A stretch of DNA of 64,000 bases, taken from contig JAANDG010000072.1 of NCBI GenBank assembly GCA_036852015.1, positions 1-64,000 on the forward strand, written 5' to 3'. The position numbers and the translations under genes are program-made. The DNA is from Pelodera strongyloides (lineage: Eukaryota; Nematoda; Chromadorea; Rhabditida; Rhabditidae). Position 1 is the stretch's first letter, and each line of letters begins with the position of its first letter. Below are positions 1-11,200 of this stretch, one piece after another. Under the pieces are notes generated by a model, which saw only the letters and a program-made list of their open reading frames with translations, was not told the DNA's origin and ran no database searches.

Positions 1-160
1 CAAGGTCGATGAGGCAAAGGCAATCATTGCTTCTTCTAATCTGAAGATTCTCCCCGTTGAGAACCTCGATGAGGCCGCCCGCCTTGTTGTGAAGCTCTCC
101 AACATAATGCAGATGGCCCGGTCGGCCTCCGTCGACGTTAAGTTCGAGCTCTCGATCTAA
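1..160 (+). CDS. SUCLA2: Succinyl-CoA ligase (ADP-forming) beta subunit, C-terminal exon (partial)
   Basis: Only the last 52 codons and a TAA stop are in the window; the reading frame begins at base 2. The peptide has the [28 protein letters not shown] and [10 protein letters not shown] segments typical of the extreme C-terminus of the mitochondrial ADP-forming succinyl-CoA synthetase beta subunit (ATP-grasp family, C-terminal CoA-ligase domain). The family enzyme works in the TCA cycle in the mitochondrial matrix, interconverting succinyl-CoA plus ADP and succinate plus ATP with the alpha subunit. The VDVKF ending favours the ADP-type (SUCLA2) over the GDP-type (SUCLG2) subunit; that distinction is from family memory. 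Codon use is more GC-rich than the flanks, as expected of a highly expressed gene. The rest of the gene lies to the left of the window. Confidence 0.88.
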   Translation, partial: KVDEAKAIIASSNLKILPVENLDEAARLVVKLSNIMQMARSASVDVKFELSI

Positions 161-1370
161 GGCTCAACTCCTTGGCATATCTTCTCGCTTTTCTATTTTT
201 ACTAGGGTTACCGACCATTAACTAGCAGCTCATGGAGCATCCTTGTCATTTTAGAGCACATTACGGTGTACAACTAGTTTTACACAAAAATGTTGATATT
301 TACCAGCCAAAGAGATTTTACTGTGCATGTCAACGTTTCCATTTTTCAATTTCTGTCTCAAAGCTTATTGACTAGTTATGATAGATGACCCTGGTGACTG
401 TGCTGTATGTACTGATTTTGGTTTATACATGTATTTAGTTAAACTGTAGGCGTCAGGTTTTTGTCTTGACGCTCAAGCATGTACAACTATTATTTGTTTC
501 TTTTCGTTTTTGTCCTTTTATAGAGTTGTAGCTGGTAGAGTATTGGCATCGTGGGTGATGGCGCCCTATTTACTTATGCGAGTGCATTATTTGAAAACGG
601 CTTTGAATAAATATTTTTATTTTGTCCATGTCTGTTAGTGGTTGATTAAATTTCCATACAATCAGTGGCAAAATTGTTATCTTTTCGTTTCGGAAAATTA
701 CTTAAACATTGATTTTTTTACGGCAGTGAGAAAGAATATCCCATCTATATTAGGGTTAGAGGAGTTCAAAATTAGAATGGGTTACTTTTTATAGCCAATC
801 CTGTTCTTCGGTGGTCGATGTTTGTTTCTGAATCTCCGCCAGAATGCATGAGGCATTGTTGACGTGGTGTCCCTATACTTCAATGCAGTTGTATTCTTGC
901 CCTCTTCCGAACTTGATTTTAATCCAAGAGAAGTATTGTCTTTATCCGTAGAATTTGATCTGAGCGGCTGAAACGTCAGTTGTTTTCACTGTTTTGAAAC
1001 GTTATGTATCTTATTGTAACGTATAGACAATTCTTACAAATATTTTGATTCTCACCTTTAACGTCTTTCTTGTTCTGGTTTCTGTTGCTTGATAGGTTTT
1101 CAGTAAGAAGCTGGCCATTAGCTTCTTTACCAAAGCCAAATCCCGTCGAAGAATTTTTACATCACTTTGGATGTCTGCCATTAGGGTTCTTTCTTCTCCA
1201 ATATGAACTGGCTCATCCTTTTGTATGGATTGTATTGATTGAGGGGGAACGGCTGTTACGGGGTAATCTATTCTGAAATGTGAACTTTTTCGTACTAATA
1301 GAAGATCAGCAGGTTTTGTCGTTGCAACGTATCCTTTTGAAAAATTGCGTTCCATATTTAAGACCGAAAC
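161..1370. other. Intergenic: SUCLA2 3' UTR and spacer
   Basis: Apart from the SUCLA2 3' UTR and its poly(A) signal I see no gene here. The gene to the left and the one to the right are convergent. Short open frames on both strands around 1011-1355 overlap one another and show no domain or plausible splice context. Confidence 0.5.
606..611 (+). promoter_or_regulatory. Poly(A) signal AATAAA, probable SUCLA2 3' end
   Basis: A canonical AATAAA lies about 445 bases after the SUCLA2 stop, followed by a T-rich stretch. It would give a 3' UTR of roughly 460 bases. Nothing else coding is visible between the stop and this site. Confidence 0.5.
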
Positions 1371-2658
1371 CTACGTAGTTGTGTCATCGCTTTGCCTAGT
1401 AGTTTGCGAGAAGTCCATGTTTGCATTTGTTGTTGCGGCTGAAGCTGTGCTTTGAACCACCGGACTGGTTGTGCCTAAAGGCAGCTCTTCTGTTGTTGTA
1501 ACCGCTTGAGGTGTTGTTGTGCTCGTAGTTTGACCTTCACCAGGAGCTGTATGAACGAATCGCTCATAGATGCTGGGTTGCGCTGGTACCTAAGAAATTT
1601 CGTATCATGATATCTCATCGTGTGGAATATGATAAACGCACTAACGTACAACTCATCTACGTAATTTATATTTGTCCCTTGGTGTCTAGGTTATATTTTA
1701 AAAGTATGTTTCTAACAAAGCTTGACATTTTGAAACGCAAAATTTTTTGGTAGGGAACGAATCCGTTTTTTAAACGTTTGATTGGGAAAAAGGCATTTTC
1801 AGCAGACTAATAAGGATTTATTCCGTTTCTACATGCTTCTCTATATTTAGTGCAAACGGAAACTCACAAACTCTACTCCATTTCCCACAAGGTTATTTCT
1901 TTGTTGTTCTTTCCATGATCTGTCGATTTCAATATCATATTCTTCTTTGATCTCCCTACTGCTTTTATTCTGCGACTGCTCCAAATATTGAACCTATATA
2001 TTAATTCTGATGGCAATACTCATCAATCGTAGCCTTTTTAAGTCGATTTGGTTTAAGTTTACCAAAGTTCAATAAATATTGTTTAAAAAAATTTCAGAAG
2101 CCATCAAAAGTACGAATATCGTGTCATTTCTAAGTTCTCTATAACATGATTAGATTATAAAATCTGTTTTTGTCGGTTTCTTTGTAAATTGACCTAACTG
2201 TACCTCTTCATCATAGAGTGAATCCTCGTAATGTTCGAGAGTGATGTCCTGTACTGTAGGAATAGTGGAAAACAAATAGGCCCCGAATCTCTGCTCAGTG
2301 GCTAAAAAAAAGTGTGTTTCTATGTTATGCTCTTTATCCTTTTTATTTATTTGTTTATTAAATAACACCACAGTGTTTGCATCACAATGAAATGATGGAT
2401 AGAAAGTAGTATATAGCTCGACGTGTTGTCGTTGATTAGCAAACAGGTAATCAGATAATAAAACAATGGAAATCAAGAGCAATGTATGGGTACTGCGTCA
2501 GGCATTTTGCAAATATTTACGTCTTGTAGTTGCAAATATAAACGTAAGTAAATAACCTCTTTGCTTATGTTCATTAACAATAAGTCGAGAACTTTAAACA
2601 AAAACAACAAACCTGATGCATGCATTATTATACTTGACAAAACAATCGATAGCAACAT
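1371..2658 (-). CDS. Small secreted Thr/Ser-rich (mini-mucin-like) protein
   Basis: Three exons join in phase: 2658-2613, 2301-2204 and 1589-1371 (363 nt, 120 residues plus TAG). The first exon encodes a short hydrophobic leader (MLLSIVLSSIIMHAS); across the splice it becomes HASA-TEQ, a good AxA-type signal-peptidase site. The middle part (about residues 17-62) is acidic and Tyr-rich (LEHYEDSLYDEE, PSIYERFVH). The last 60 residues are dominated by Thr, Ser and Pro (TTSTTTPQAVTTTEE and similar), a likely target for dense O-glycosylation. No family is recognised. It is divergent to the BtpA-family gene, 692 bases away, and convergent to SUCLA2. Splice sites are GT/AG with TTTAG or TCTTAG acceptors. 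A longer open frame at 2150-2482 would be mostly intron in this model. An additional exon cannot be excluded. Confidence 0.6.
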
Positions 2659-3350
2659 TTTTATAATAAACAGGATTATAGGTCTCGTGGTGAGCTGGTA
2701 GCCGAAGCTGGTTGTAGAGAGTCAACTATTTCTGGAATCATTATGATTACTTAATTTTTCTAATATGAATGGCACTCATCAGAAAGTTGAAGACAGACTG
2801 TGAAATGAAAAGTGGAAGAAAATTTCGTGGGGGAAAGCTTATTCCTGGCTTATGAAGCCAAATAGTGCAAAATGTTTTTCGAGCATTATGAGTGCCTATG
2901 CATTCGTCCGAAGAAAAGTATTTAACCGTGCTTGCTATACCTCTCATCGCGCACATAATTGGGGTATCGGGCTTTATAGGTGTAGAAGCCTAGTCAGAGA
3001 TCCTATACCACATCACAGCGAGCTCAAGGAAAAACTAGATTACGCGATGTTTTGAAACGGAGACCAATTTTTTTCATTGACTGAAGAATATCGGTGGATT
3101 TAAATTAGTTTGATAAAAATTTTCAACTGTAATTGGGCACAACCAGTTTTGTTTTAAACATTAGGCTAGTGCGAAAGATCTAGGTGGTTGCAGAATTACA
3201 TCGCGGAAATAGTCTTCCTAATATAATATTTGTCTCGATATTTAAAAAAAAATGACGCCCTACCGTCCAATCAGTAGTATTTATGACTCGAACTTCCATA
3301 AGTCTATTTCGGGTAACTTGGCATATCGAGCTAATAACTTATATTTCAGA
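2659..3350. other. Shared upstream region of divergent genes
   Basis: About 690 bases separate the start codons of the Thr-rich protein (-) and the BtpA-family gene (+). I see no RNA gene or clear repeat, so it probably holds both promoters. The last bases before 3351 (a T-rich run ending TTTCAG) look like a trans-splice acceptor for the BtpA-family gene. Confidence 0.4.
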
Positions 3351-5135
3351 ATGTCAAGGAAAGCAGTCACTACGATTTGCAGTCTACAGAGACCTTTTGT
3401 ATTTGGAATGATACACGTGCCAGCACTACCGGGGTAAGGCATACTATCACATAAAGCTGGCATTTTGCTGACTGATGAATCCTTGGTAAGCTTTGTGTGC
3501 ATTACAATTGGTGTATTTAGAACTCCGAACAACATCCTGCGAAATAAGGACATTTACGAGATTGTTCGCAAGGAGGCTGCAATTTACGCAAAAGCGAACA
3601 TTGTGAGGCATTGTTATGCAATTTTCTAGCTCTAAACCCCTCCAAAAAAGGGTAGGAATTGGCAGATATGTACCGATTGTTTCTCCTATCGACACTTTAT
3701 CCTAGGATGGCATAATCATCGAGAACATGCATGACATTCCGTACGTGAAAAAGGAGCTGATTGGACCGGAGGTGATTCTTACTTCATTTAACTAATAGGT
3801 TTAATCAATGATATCGTTCGGTGATGGGTGGTTACTCACCACTTCGCAAAAAAACTATTTTCTGTTGGGGTGCGTCAATAAGCAAATTAGGAAATCATAT
3901 GTAAATAACCCCAGCAAACATAGTGAGTTACCATATGGTTTTTCTGACCCGTAACTTATTTTTTTTTAGATTGTGAGCACGATGGCTATGGCTTGTGAGA
4001 CGGTTGTTCAAGAGATGGGCAGTAGGAGAGACGAGATACTCCTCGGGGTACAAGTTTTAGCTGGAGCTAATAGAGAGGCTATAGCCATTGCTCAGGCCAC
4101 TGGTAAGAATTATTTAGAACAGGTCTATCGGTTTTATCTTTTAGTCCACACTACTAATTGTAAGTTCCGACGCATGTGGTTAAGCATACTAACTTGTAGA
4201 TCCTGAAGACTAGCTACCAGAGGACAGTTTCGCAAATTGTCTGTAAGCTTATAAATTTAAGGCCTTGACATGATAAGAGCTGAGTGTTTTGTCTTTTCGC
4301 ACGTTGCTGACGAGGGCTGGATGGACGGTTGTGCTGGCGATTTGCTGAGGTTCGGCCTTCTTTCAGTTTTACTTTTAGTTTACTATACCCGGCCGAATGA
4401 CATGTTTCCTTTGTGAAAAGCCCAGCTTGATAGGATCACACAATTGATCACACAATTTTTATAAATATATAAAAGATTTTCCTGTACATTTTAGGTATCG
4501 TAGGATGATTAACGCAGAAAATGTTGCTGTGTTCACTGATGTGAAAAAGAAACACAGGTTTGTGTGGAATATATAGTATGCATGTGCTCTTTCTTTCACA
4601 AATACTGATCAATTTGTCCCCTGTATATTGTGCATAGAACACATATAAACCTAGTTTCTTCTTTTTCTTTAAAGTGCATCAAGCTGTTCAGTTCTCATTC
4701 TGTGACGGCTGACCTCAGCGTTGGCGACACTGCTGAAGCTGCCGAATTCTTTCTCGCGGATGGAGTGATTGTGACTGGCGGTTGCACCGGACAACAGGCA
4801 AATCCGCAAGATGTTGATGGTTAGCTTTACACAAACGTGTGACTGTGAAATGGCCTCTTATTATACGTTCGGCTCCATGTTGTTACACCCTCCCTATTAG
4901 GCGTACAGTCCAAGACAAATATAATTAGGAACTCAGTGGATTCATTACAGACGTGAAGAAAAAAAGCCGCCTTCCGGTGCTGATTGGTTCCGGAGTCACG
5001 CCTCTCAATTTGCCAAAATTCAAAAACGCGGACGGAGTCATTGTTGGGAGCCAATTCAAGAAAGATGGGTACTGGAAGAATAAACTTGATCTAGACCGGG
5101 TAAAAGAGTTCATGGAGGTTGCTAATTCTTTGTAG
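3351..5135 (+). CDS. BtpA-family (F13E9.13-like) TIM-barrel protein
   Basis: Eight exons join in phase: 3351-3433, 3521-3602, 3706-3771, 3970-4102, 4262-4349, 4495-4557, 4692-4819 and 4951-5135 (828 nt, 275 residues). The product has the BtpA signature blocks in order: GMIHVPALPGTP near residue 20, DGIIIENMHDIPYV, the SHVADEGWMDGCAGDLLRYR block, DLSVGDTAEAAEFF followed by DGVIVTGGCTGQQ, and at the end LIGSGVTPLN with DGVIVGSQFKKDG, which resembles a phosphate-binding end of a (beta/alpha)8 barrel. BtpA was named for photosystem I biogenesis in cyanobacteria; the animal homologues (C. elegans F13E9.13) have no established reaction. Introns are 87-187 bases. ATG 3351 directly follows TTTCAGA, a probable spliced-leader acceptor, so I prefer it over an in-frame ATG at 3252. 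The acceptor before 4262 (TTTAAG) is slightly weak. Confidence 0.9.
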
Positions 5136-5239
5136 GCGTCTGTGAAAACGGCCATGCATTCATGTGTATTTAATTCTTTCGTTTGTTCTATGTTGTATTT
5201 ACATTCCCGCTCAAGCTTTCCTGATATTATGACCACTTG

Positions 5240-5245
5240 AATAAA
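5240..5245 (+). promoter_or_regulatory. Poly(A) signal AATAAA of the BtpA-family gene
   Basis: AATAAA lies 105 bases after the stop at 5135, a normal distance for a compact 3' UTR. Confidence 0.65.
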
Positions 5246-8200
5246 CGAAGTAACCGGGTATGATTGTTATGCGTGTCTACTACAGTTTGAATAGATATGC
5301 TGATTACCTTTGTGTCATTGTTTGTAGTTTTGCGCTAAAACGCTTCGTGTACAATCAACAATTTTAATTGAGTTGTCCTTTGGGTCAATCCACATGGATC
5401 GGAAGAAAAACGCATTAACTACTAAAGATTTTTTAAGAAACAACAGTCAACCATATGCAAAATGCTTGTTTGCGCTACTGTTAAGCATTATTTTCAAATA
5501 TGAACCGCAATAGATCCAATAACGCGCGCCTGTGTAAATATAACCCTCAACACGAAAGCAATAAAAACAAAGTAAACCCTCACAAACGAGACAAAGCCAT
5601 TTCAGTTTGGCTTGGCAGTAAGTTAACTTATCACGTACTACACGTTTTATTATTTATTTACTTTAGTTATATATTGTATTTAGTGCTGTATGTTGTCCTC
5701 ACGTGATCAGTTGCGCGATTTTGATATGATGAGCGCGTTGGCTCGCTTGTAATATTATTGTGCAGCTATATTTCAGTTAACTCAAGCTATCAATGTTAAA
5801 GTCTAGGCGAAATGTTTTTTGTTGTATTGTGTTTTTTTATGTTGCCGAAACCGAAACAAACATCCAAGTATATGCTTATCCACAATTATTAATGTAAAGG
5901 GAAGGATAATAAGCACTGGGAGCCTTTTTTGGTTTCTGATGAGACCCAACTACAGCAAAATCCTCGTATACGATCAGGGTCGAAACGGGGTTATCATGTT
6001 AAAGAACGTGATACACTCTATCTATCAATCAATACTCTACACTTTTCCTATTATTACTGTAAATTTATTTACTTCTTTTTTAATTACAACTCTATATTAA
6101 AGTTTTGATGATGAAAAATCAGTGACAAGCATGTTCAAGGGAAATAATGGTGGCTTGCGATTTCTTCTTTTCGGAACTGATTTTTTTATATGTTTTCGGA
6201 AGAAGGATAAGTATGTATAACTTTAATTTGTTTAAACATATAGATTCTCCATTCTTCTCCTGTTGTAACAATTGGTTTCCATATTCACTGAAACAGTCTC
6301 TGAACTTCGCAAACGCAAGCACGTCCTTATGCGCGAGCCAAAGTTAACACGGTGGTGTTCTGGTGTACAGCTTCGTTACATTGTATTGCACCGGGCTGTC
6401 GGCGTCTTTCTGTTTCTGCATTTCAAGAAGGTGTCAACGAGCATTGTGAAGTGGCGCGTGCAACTTCGCGTGCAAGCAAACGCTTCAGGCAACTAACCAG
6501 CAAATTAGCACCCACTCATTAAAATCTTGAGCAAATAGTGGGGTTATTTGAGGTCGCCGAGCAACTTTGATACCTCCGGCTCACACGGCACACCTGCAAG
6601 AACTGTAGCAAATACAATGTACGCAATACAATGTGTGTGACACATAAGGCGCACGTTCTTTTAGACTTGACGGTTTTATGGAGAAGGTATGTTTAGGCTT
6701 ATGGTTGCTTATTTAACCACAATGAAGTGATTTCAGTCCACGGTTTGCAAAAATAAGAATTTTAAAAGTCCACAGGGCCGTATAAGCATTCGTTCCAAAT
6801 AGCCGATTCTATGCCAACTCGTGTTCCCCCAAATACCCAATAATTCTATTGGCATCCTTCTTTTTTTTCTTCGTGTAACAGCCGCAATGGCCGACTGTTC
6901 AAATACAAAACTTTTGTGTTTTCTGTTGACAAACGGGAAAAACGGTCATGTCGGTTTGCCAGGGGTTGAATAAGTCTCTCCTCCGACACGCACACACAAA
7001 GATTCGAAGAATGGACCTATTTTTTTTACCTCAGCAACTTTTCTCCAATCCTCCGCATTGTGCGTGCTATCATCACAATGACCACTCTGTTTGCGCAAAC
7101 ATTTTTTTTCCGCTAGCTAAATATCTCTTGAAAAGAACTCATACTTTCTTTGCCAGTCTTTGTGACCAAGGTTTCGACAGCATCTTTCCAATAAAAAGGT
7201 GATAATTTTTCTGCGTTTCACAAAGGAAAGGACTGTGTGGAAAGTGTCTCACTACGGGATAGATGACTAGCTACGGTATCGGTGTAAATATGGGTACTAT
7301 GGGTATGCTTTTCACACCCCGGCGTTTAAGGTCGCCAGCGCAGTTGTAACGGAAGTTGCGCCAAATGAGAACCATATTCAACACATGTATACTATTCGTT
7401 GTTTATAACTTTGCATAAGTTCCTGTCATGGTTGCGCGTGAACAGCTTCCCCTCTATTACGTAATTTTGATGTTGTGGAACCTAATTCTTATTGCGTAAT
7501 GCCAACAGTTAGAGATTGAGTTTTTCAGGAAACGGCCAAGCATATATTGGAAAATTAAGGCTACATCTCATTGTCAGCTACAGGTTTGCCTATCTCTAAT
7601 TAGGTTACGCTCAGTCCAGTTTGCCGATGTTTCCCATGCACGTTACTAGATGCTATCATCAAGTGGCACTGATTGCGGTGTTCACCACTGTAGTACAAAG
7701 TTACCGACAATAGATCAAATCTAGGAGTACCCATGTTATATATCTGTAACACATGAAACGACACCTAGGAACACATCTGCCAACAAATGATACATATACT
7801 TCATTAACTTGAGTAATTACTACTATTGGCGGCGTCAAAGTTTCCTCCTTCATTTTATATCCGAATAACTTATGCTACATAAACGATGTAGTATGGTTAC
7901 AATACGTTCACTAACCAGAAGAATGAGAAATTACCAATGGCAAAGCATTGTTTCCTGTGTTCTTTGTGATAAACATCTATGTATAATTTCTATAGCTAAG
8001 AAAGCCGTCCCAAGTTTCCTGTTCTATGATGTACCGTAATCCGATAATTAACCATTTCCTCCTTTCCAAATGATTGCCAGAAGGAAGAGCATAGAAAGGT
8101 GTTTCCGACAGTAAGTGAACGCTCATTATGTCCGCTGCCCACTTTTTTAAATTAATTAGCGAGCGGTTGCATAGCCGCTGGCATTAGCCGCGCACGGCAC

Positions 8201-11200
8201 ACGACCAATTACAGTGCAAAGGTTGTCAGTTAGCAATTTACATTCTGAATCCTTGTTTAGATCACAACGATGGGGGTAAATCATGGGATTTCAAGTGTAA
8301 TTTACCATTTTACCACTTCTCGTGCAGTTTACATAAATGACCAGTATTGATGTCATACTGCAATACTATATATGCGTAGACACCAAACAAATAAACGTAA
8401 TGGGAAAGATTGTTATTCTGATTTTTAAATATCGCCCCACACGTGTTTATATATTGACATATTACAGCGTTTACCTTGATTAAGGACAAGCAGGTGGTTT
8501 AATATAAAGGCTTCCTCATCCAGGGTAATGAGCTAAATCCCCATATGAATATGATACATATATACTGCTGTAAACAAAACAAAGATACCCATGATTTGGC
8601 ACAAGCGGTTTGAAAATAGGTTATTCTTTTTCGTCGCATCCATGTCAACTTTTGCGAACTTAGCTAGATGCACAATAAAATAAAATGTATTTTTGTGCTG
8701 CATTATTGTTCACTGCGGTGTCGAACCAGTAACATAAACAAGTTACAATGTTACGCAAGTATCCGACTGATAATAATAAGCCTAATTTAAACTAAATATG
8801 TTCGTGGTTTATTCAGTTCCTTGAAAGGTTGGTTCCTTATGTGATCGTCATGACCTTGTTCACTCTTTCTCTTCCTGTGCTCTGTAAATCCGCGGATAGG
8901 CTCTGTATTGTAGTCTGTCTATTCGAGTACTCAGTTCCCATTGTCCGCCACCTATTGTATCGGCTATTCGTCTCACGCGTACTTTGGTTGAATACTGTTG
9001 AAATGCGAACACACTGTGTTTGGTTGATATACTGCATACATACGCCGAGGCTATGGACAGGACTCTCTATAGATTCTCCATCATTAATATTTATTCTTGC
9101 ATGATTCTTCATTCAACAATTAGCTGAAATTTTTTTGCAACAAATTAAATTTCATTGACATTGCGCCTTTGAAACCCTAAAATTGTTTACAATAATACTA
9201 ATTCCACAATGCGCACTGTACCATAACCTAAGAGATTTGCGGATACCAATAAACATTCATCAAAACAATTAAGAGGGATTTATTTTGGAGCACAGAGCGC
9301 ATGATAATCCTCAATTATTTATGAATTTATCGAAAGGACACTAATTACGATTTTTCGGGATTCTATTCATTTAACAAACAGCCATAACTAAGGCATCAAA
9401 GTGAAACCCGAAGAAAACTACAGCCTTTTCTAAGAAAGGATGGGTTCAAACATTGGTTCACGCAGTATTTCACTACATGATCATACGTTGACGCGATCAC
9501 AGGCGCACTTGATGTTTTACTATTCCAAAGTATGCACTCTATATTTGCTTCATAATGTTATGTGCGTTGCATAATAGATCACACTTTGGAAAATAGCCGT
9601 AGAAAACTGAATACCCTCATAGTGTGTAGTTCCAAATATTCAATAAACCACTTTATTTATTTACCTCCTCATGTTTAAGACCTTGTTATTGTTCTTGCGA
9701 CCGACCATAGCCCTTACTTCAGATTACGACAAAATGAGGCGCTTCGGAAGCTCTCCCTTGTTAACTATTGTCATGCGCTTTGGGTGTGGTGTTTGTCGTG
9801 GGTGCAACTCGACTCATCAGCTTCTCTCCTCAATTAGTCGCGTATTAATAAGAGGGGATTACGCCAGAGGAACATAACCGGTACAAAATGCCGCATATCG
9901 CTAAGGCACCGACACCGGAGGGGCAGACCTAGGGGGCAGCTGCGACCAGCCGACCTCCTGTAATCAACTGTGAAGTGGACTCGGAGTGCTAATAATATCC
10001 AGGAAAAGCCTAGAGTATTAGGTCATGAGCGTTGCTTCCACACCAATTGTTCATTGGTATCGCTTTATCTTATGTCTTCTCCATTTTTTCTGCGAAGTAC
10101 TCAAACACTAAGACCAGAGATTGGTCCATGCTAAACAATGTAACTTGTGCTTCTGTGCCATTATCATATCCATAGTGTTCGTACATGGCTTTTATTGGAC
10201 ATCATTTTGTCTGGCAATTCGACTACATGTACAGCTTGTCTTATCACGGCGCCTTTAATGTTGCGGTATTAGATGATTATTCCGGTGTAGTCGACGATGG
10301 TTTCAGTTTTTATGTAGTGCGTCATACTACACGTCTGTTGCTAGTAACAGCAAATATATGAGTTCCGTGAGACCAGTACAAAGTTACGTGTTCTTATTAG
10401 TGTTCCCTCTATTGAACGGAAGGGTTTCCGACATTTGGCTTATACAGAGATCTCCCGGAAAAATTCCATGAGGGTCTATGAGTATGAGACATCAAGTGAC
10501 AGTATTCTATGCTGATACTATTTTGCAGTAAAGTACATTTTTCCTCATCGAGCCAATTGTTTGTGATTTTGGCCATTGATTGAATCTGGTCTCATTCAAT
10601 TCACAAAAAAAGGCGTTTTCAATTGTTGAAATGGTCAGCCGCGCATTTTCTTGTTACCATTCATTCAACAACTACTTGAACTCTTCCAAAAAGCAACTAG
10701 TTTTGCGCAATTTTCCGTTTCTCCCCCGACCACTCTTACATATTATATCCTTTTTCTGAGTTCCTATTTTAAATAGACGAAACCACAAACACTTTTCATT
10801 TTCTACTGCGCTCAAACACAAAAGGAAACGGATACATTTCGTTGAGGCAGAATGCAGGAAAGGAGTCACAAGCGAACTTGTTGGTAATATCGCACCATTG
10901 CTCACGTGTGCTCCTGGAAACGGTCACTCATGTTTGTTGCGGAACAGAGGTTAAGTGTAGTGGGAGCTCACAATCGGTTTCTTGACCTGATTGTGAGTTC
11001 AGTGCCAATTGTCCGGCGATGGTCTACAACATGATATTTCCTCGGTATATCTATTTGTTTAATTCCTCTTTCACTTAGCAAAGCGCCTTTCTTCCAACCG
11101 ATGTGCGTATATTTGTTGATTTCGGTGCTCCCATACCATTATCATTTTAATCTATTTGGTTTGGCACCACATCTCAGCGCTTTTGTTCACACGGTACAAT

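Noticed and set aside
6663..6810. Tiny two-exon frame (ATGGAGAAG then STVCKNKNF...)
   Set aside because: Phase-compatible splice sites exist but the product is about 22 residues with no support; likely chance.
8837..9112. Two overlapping 91-codon frames on opposite strands
   Set aside because: Neither has a domain, splice context or codon bias; coincidence of low stop density.
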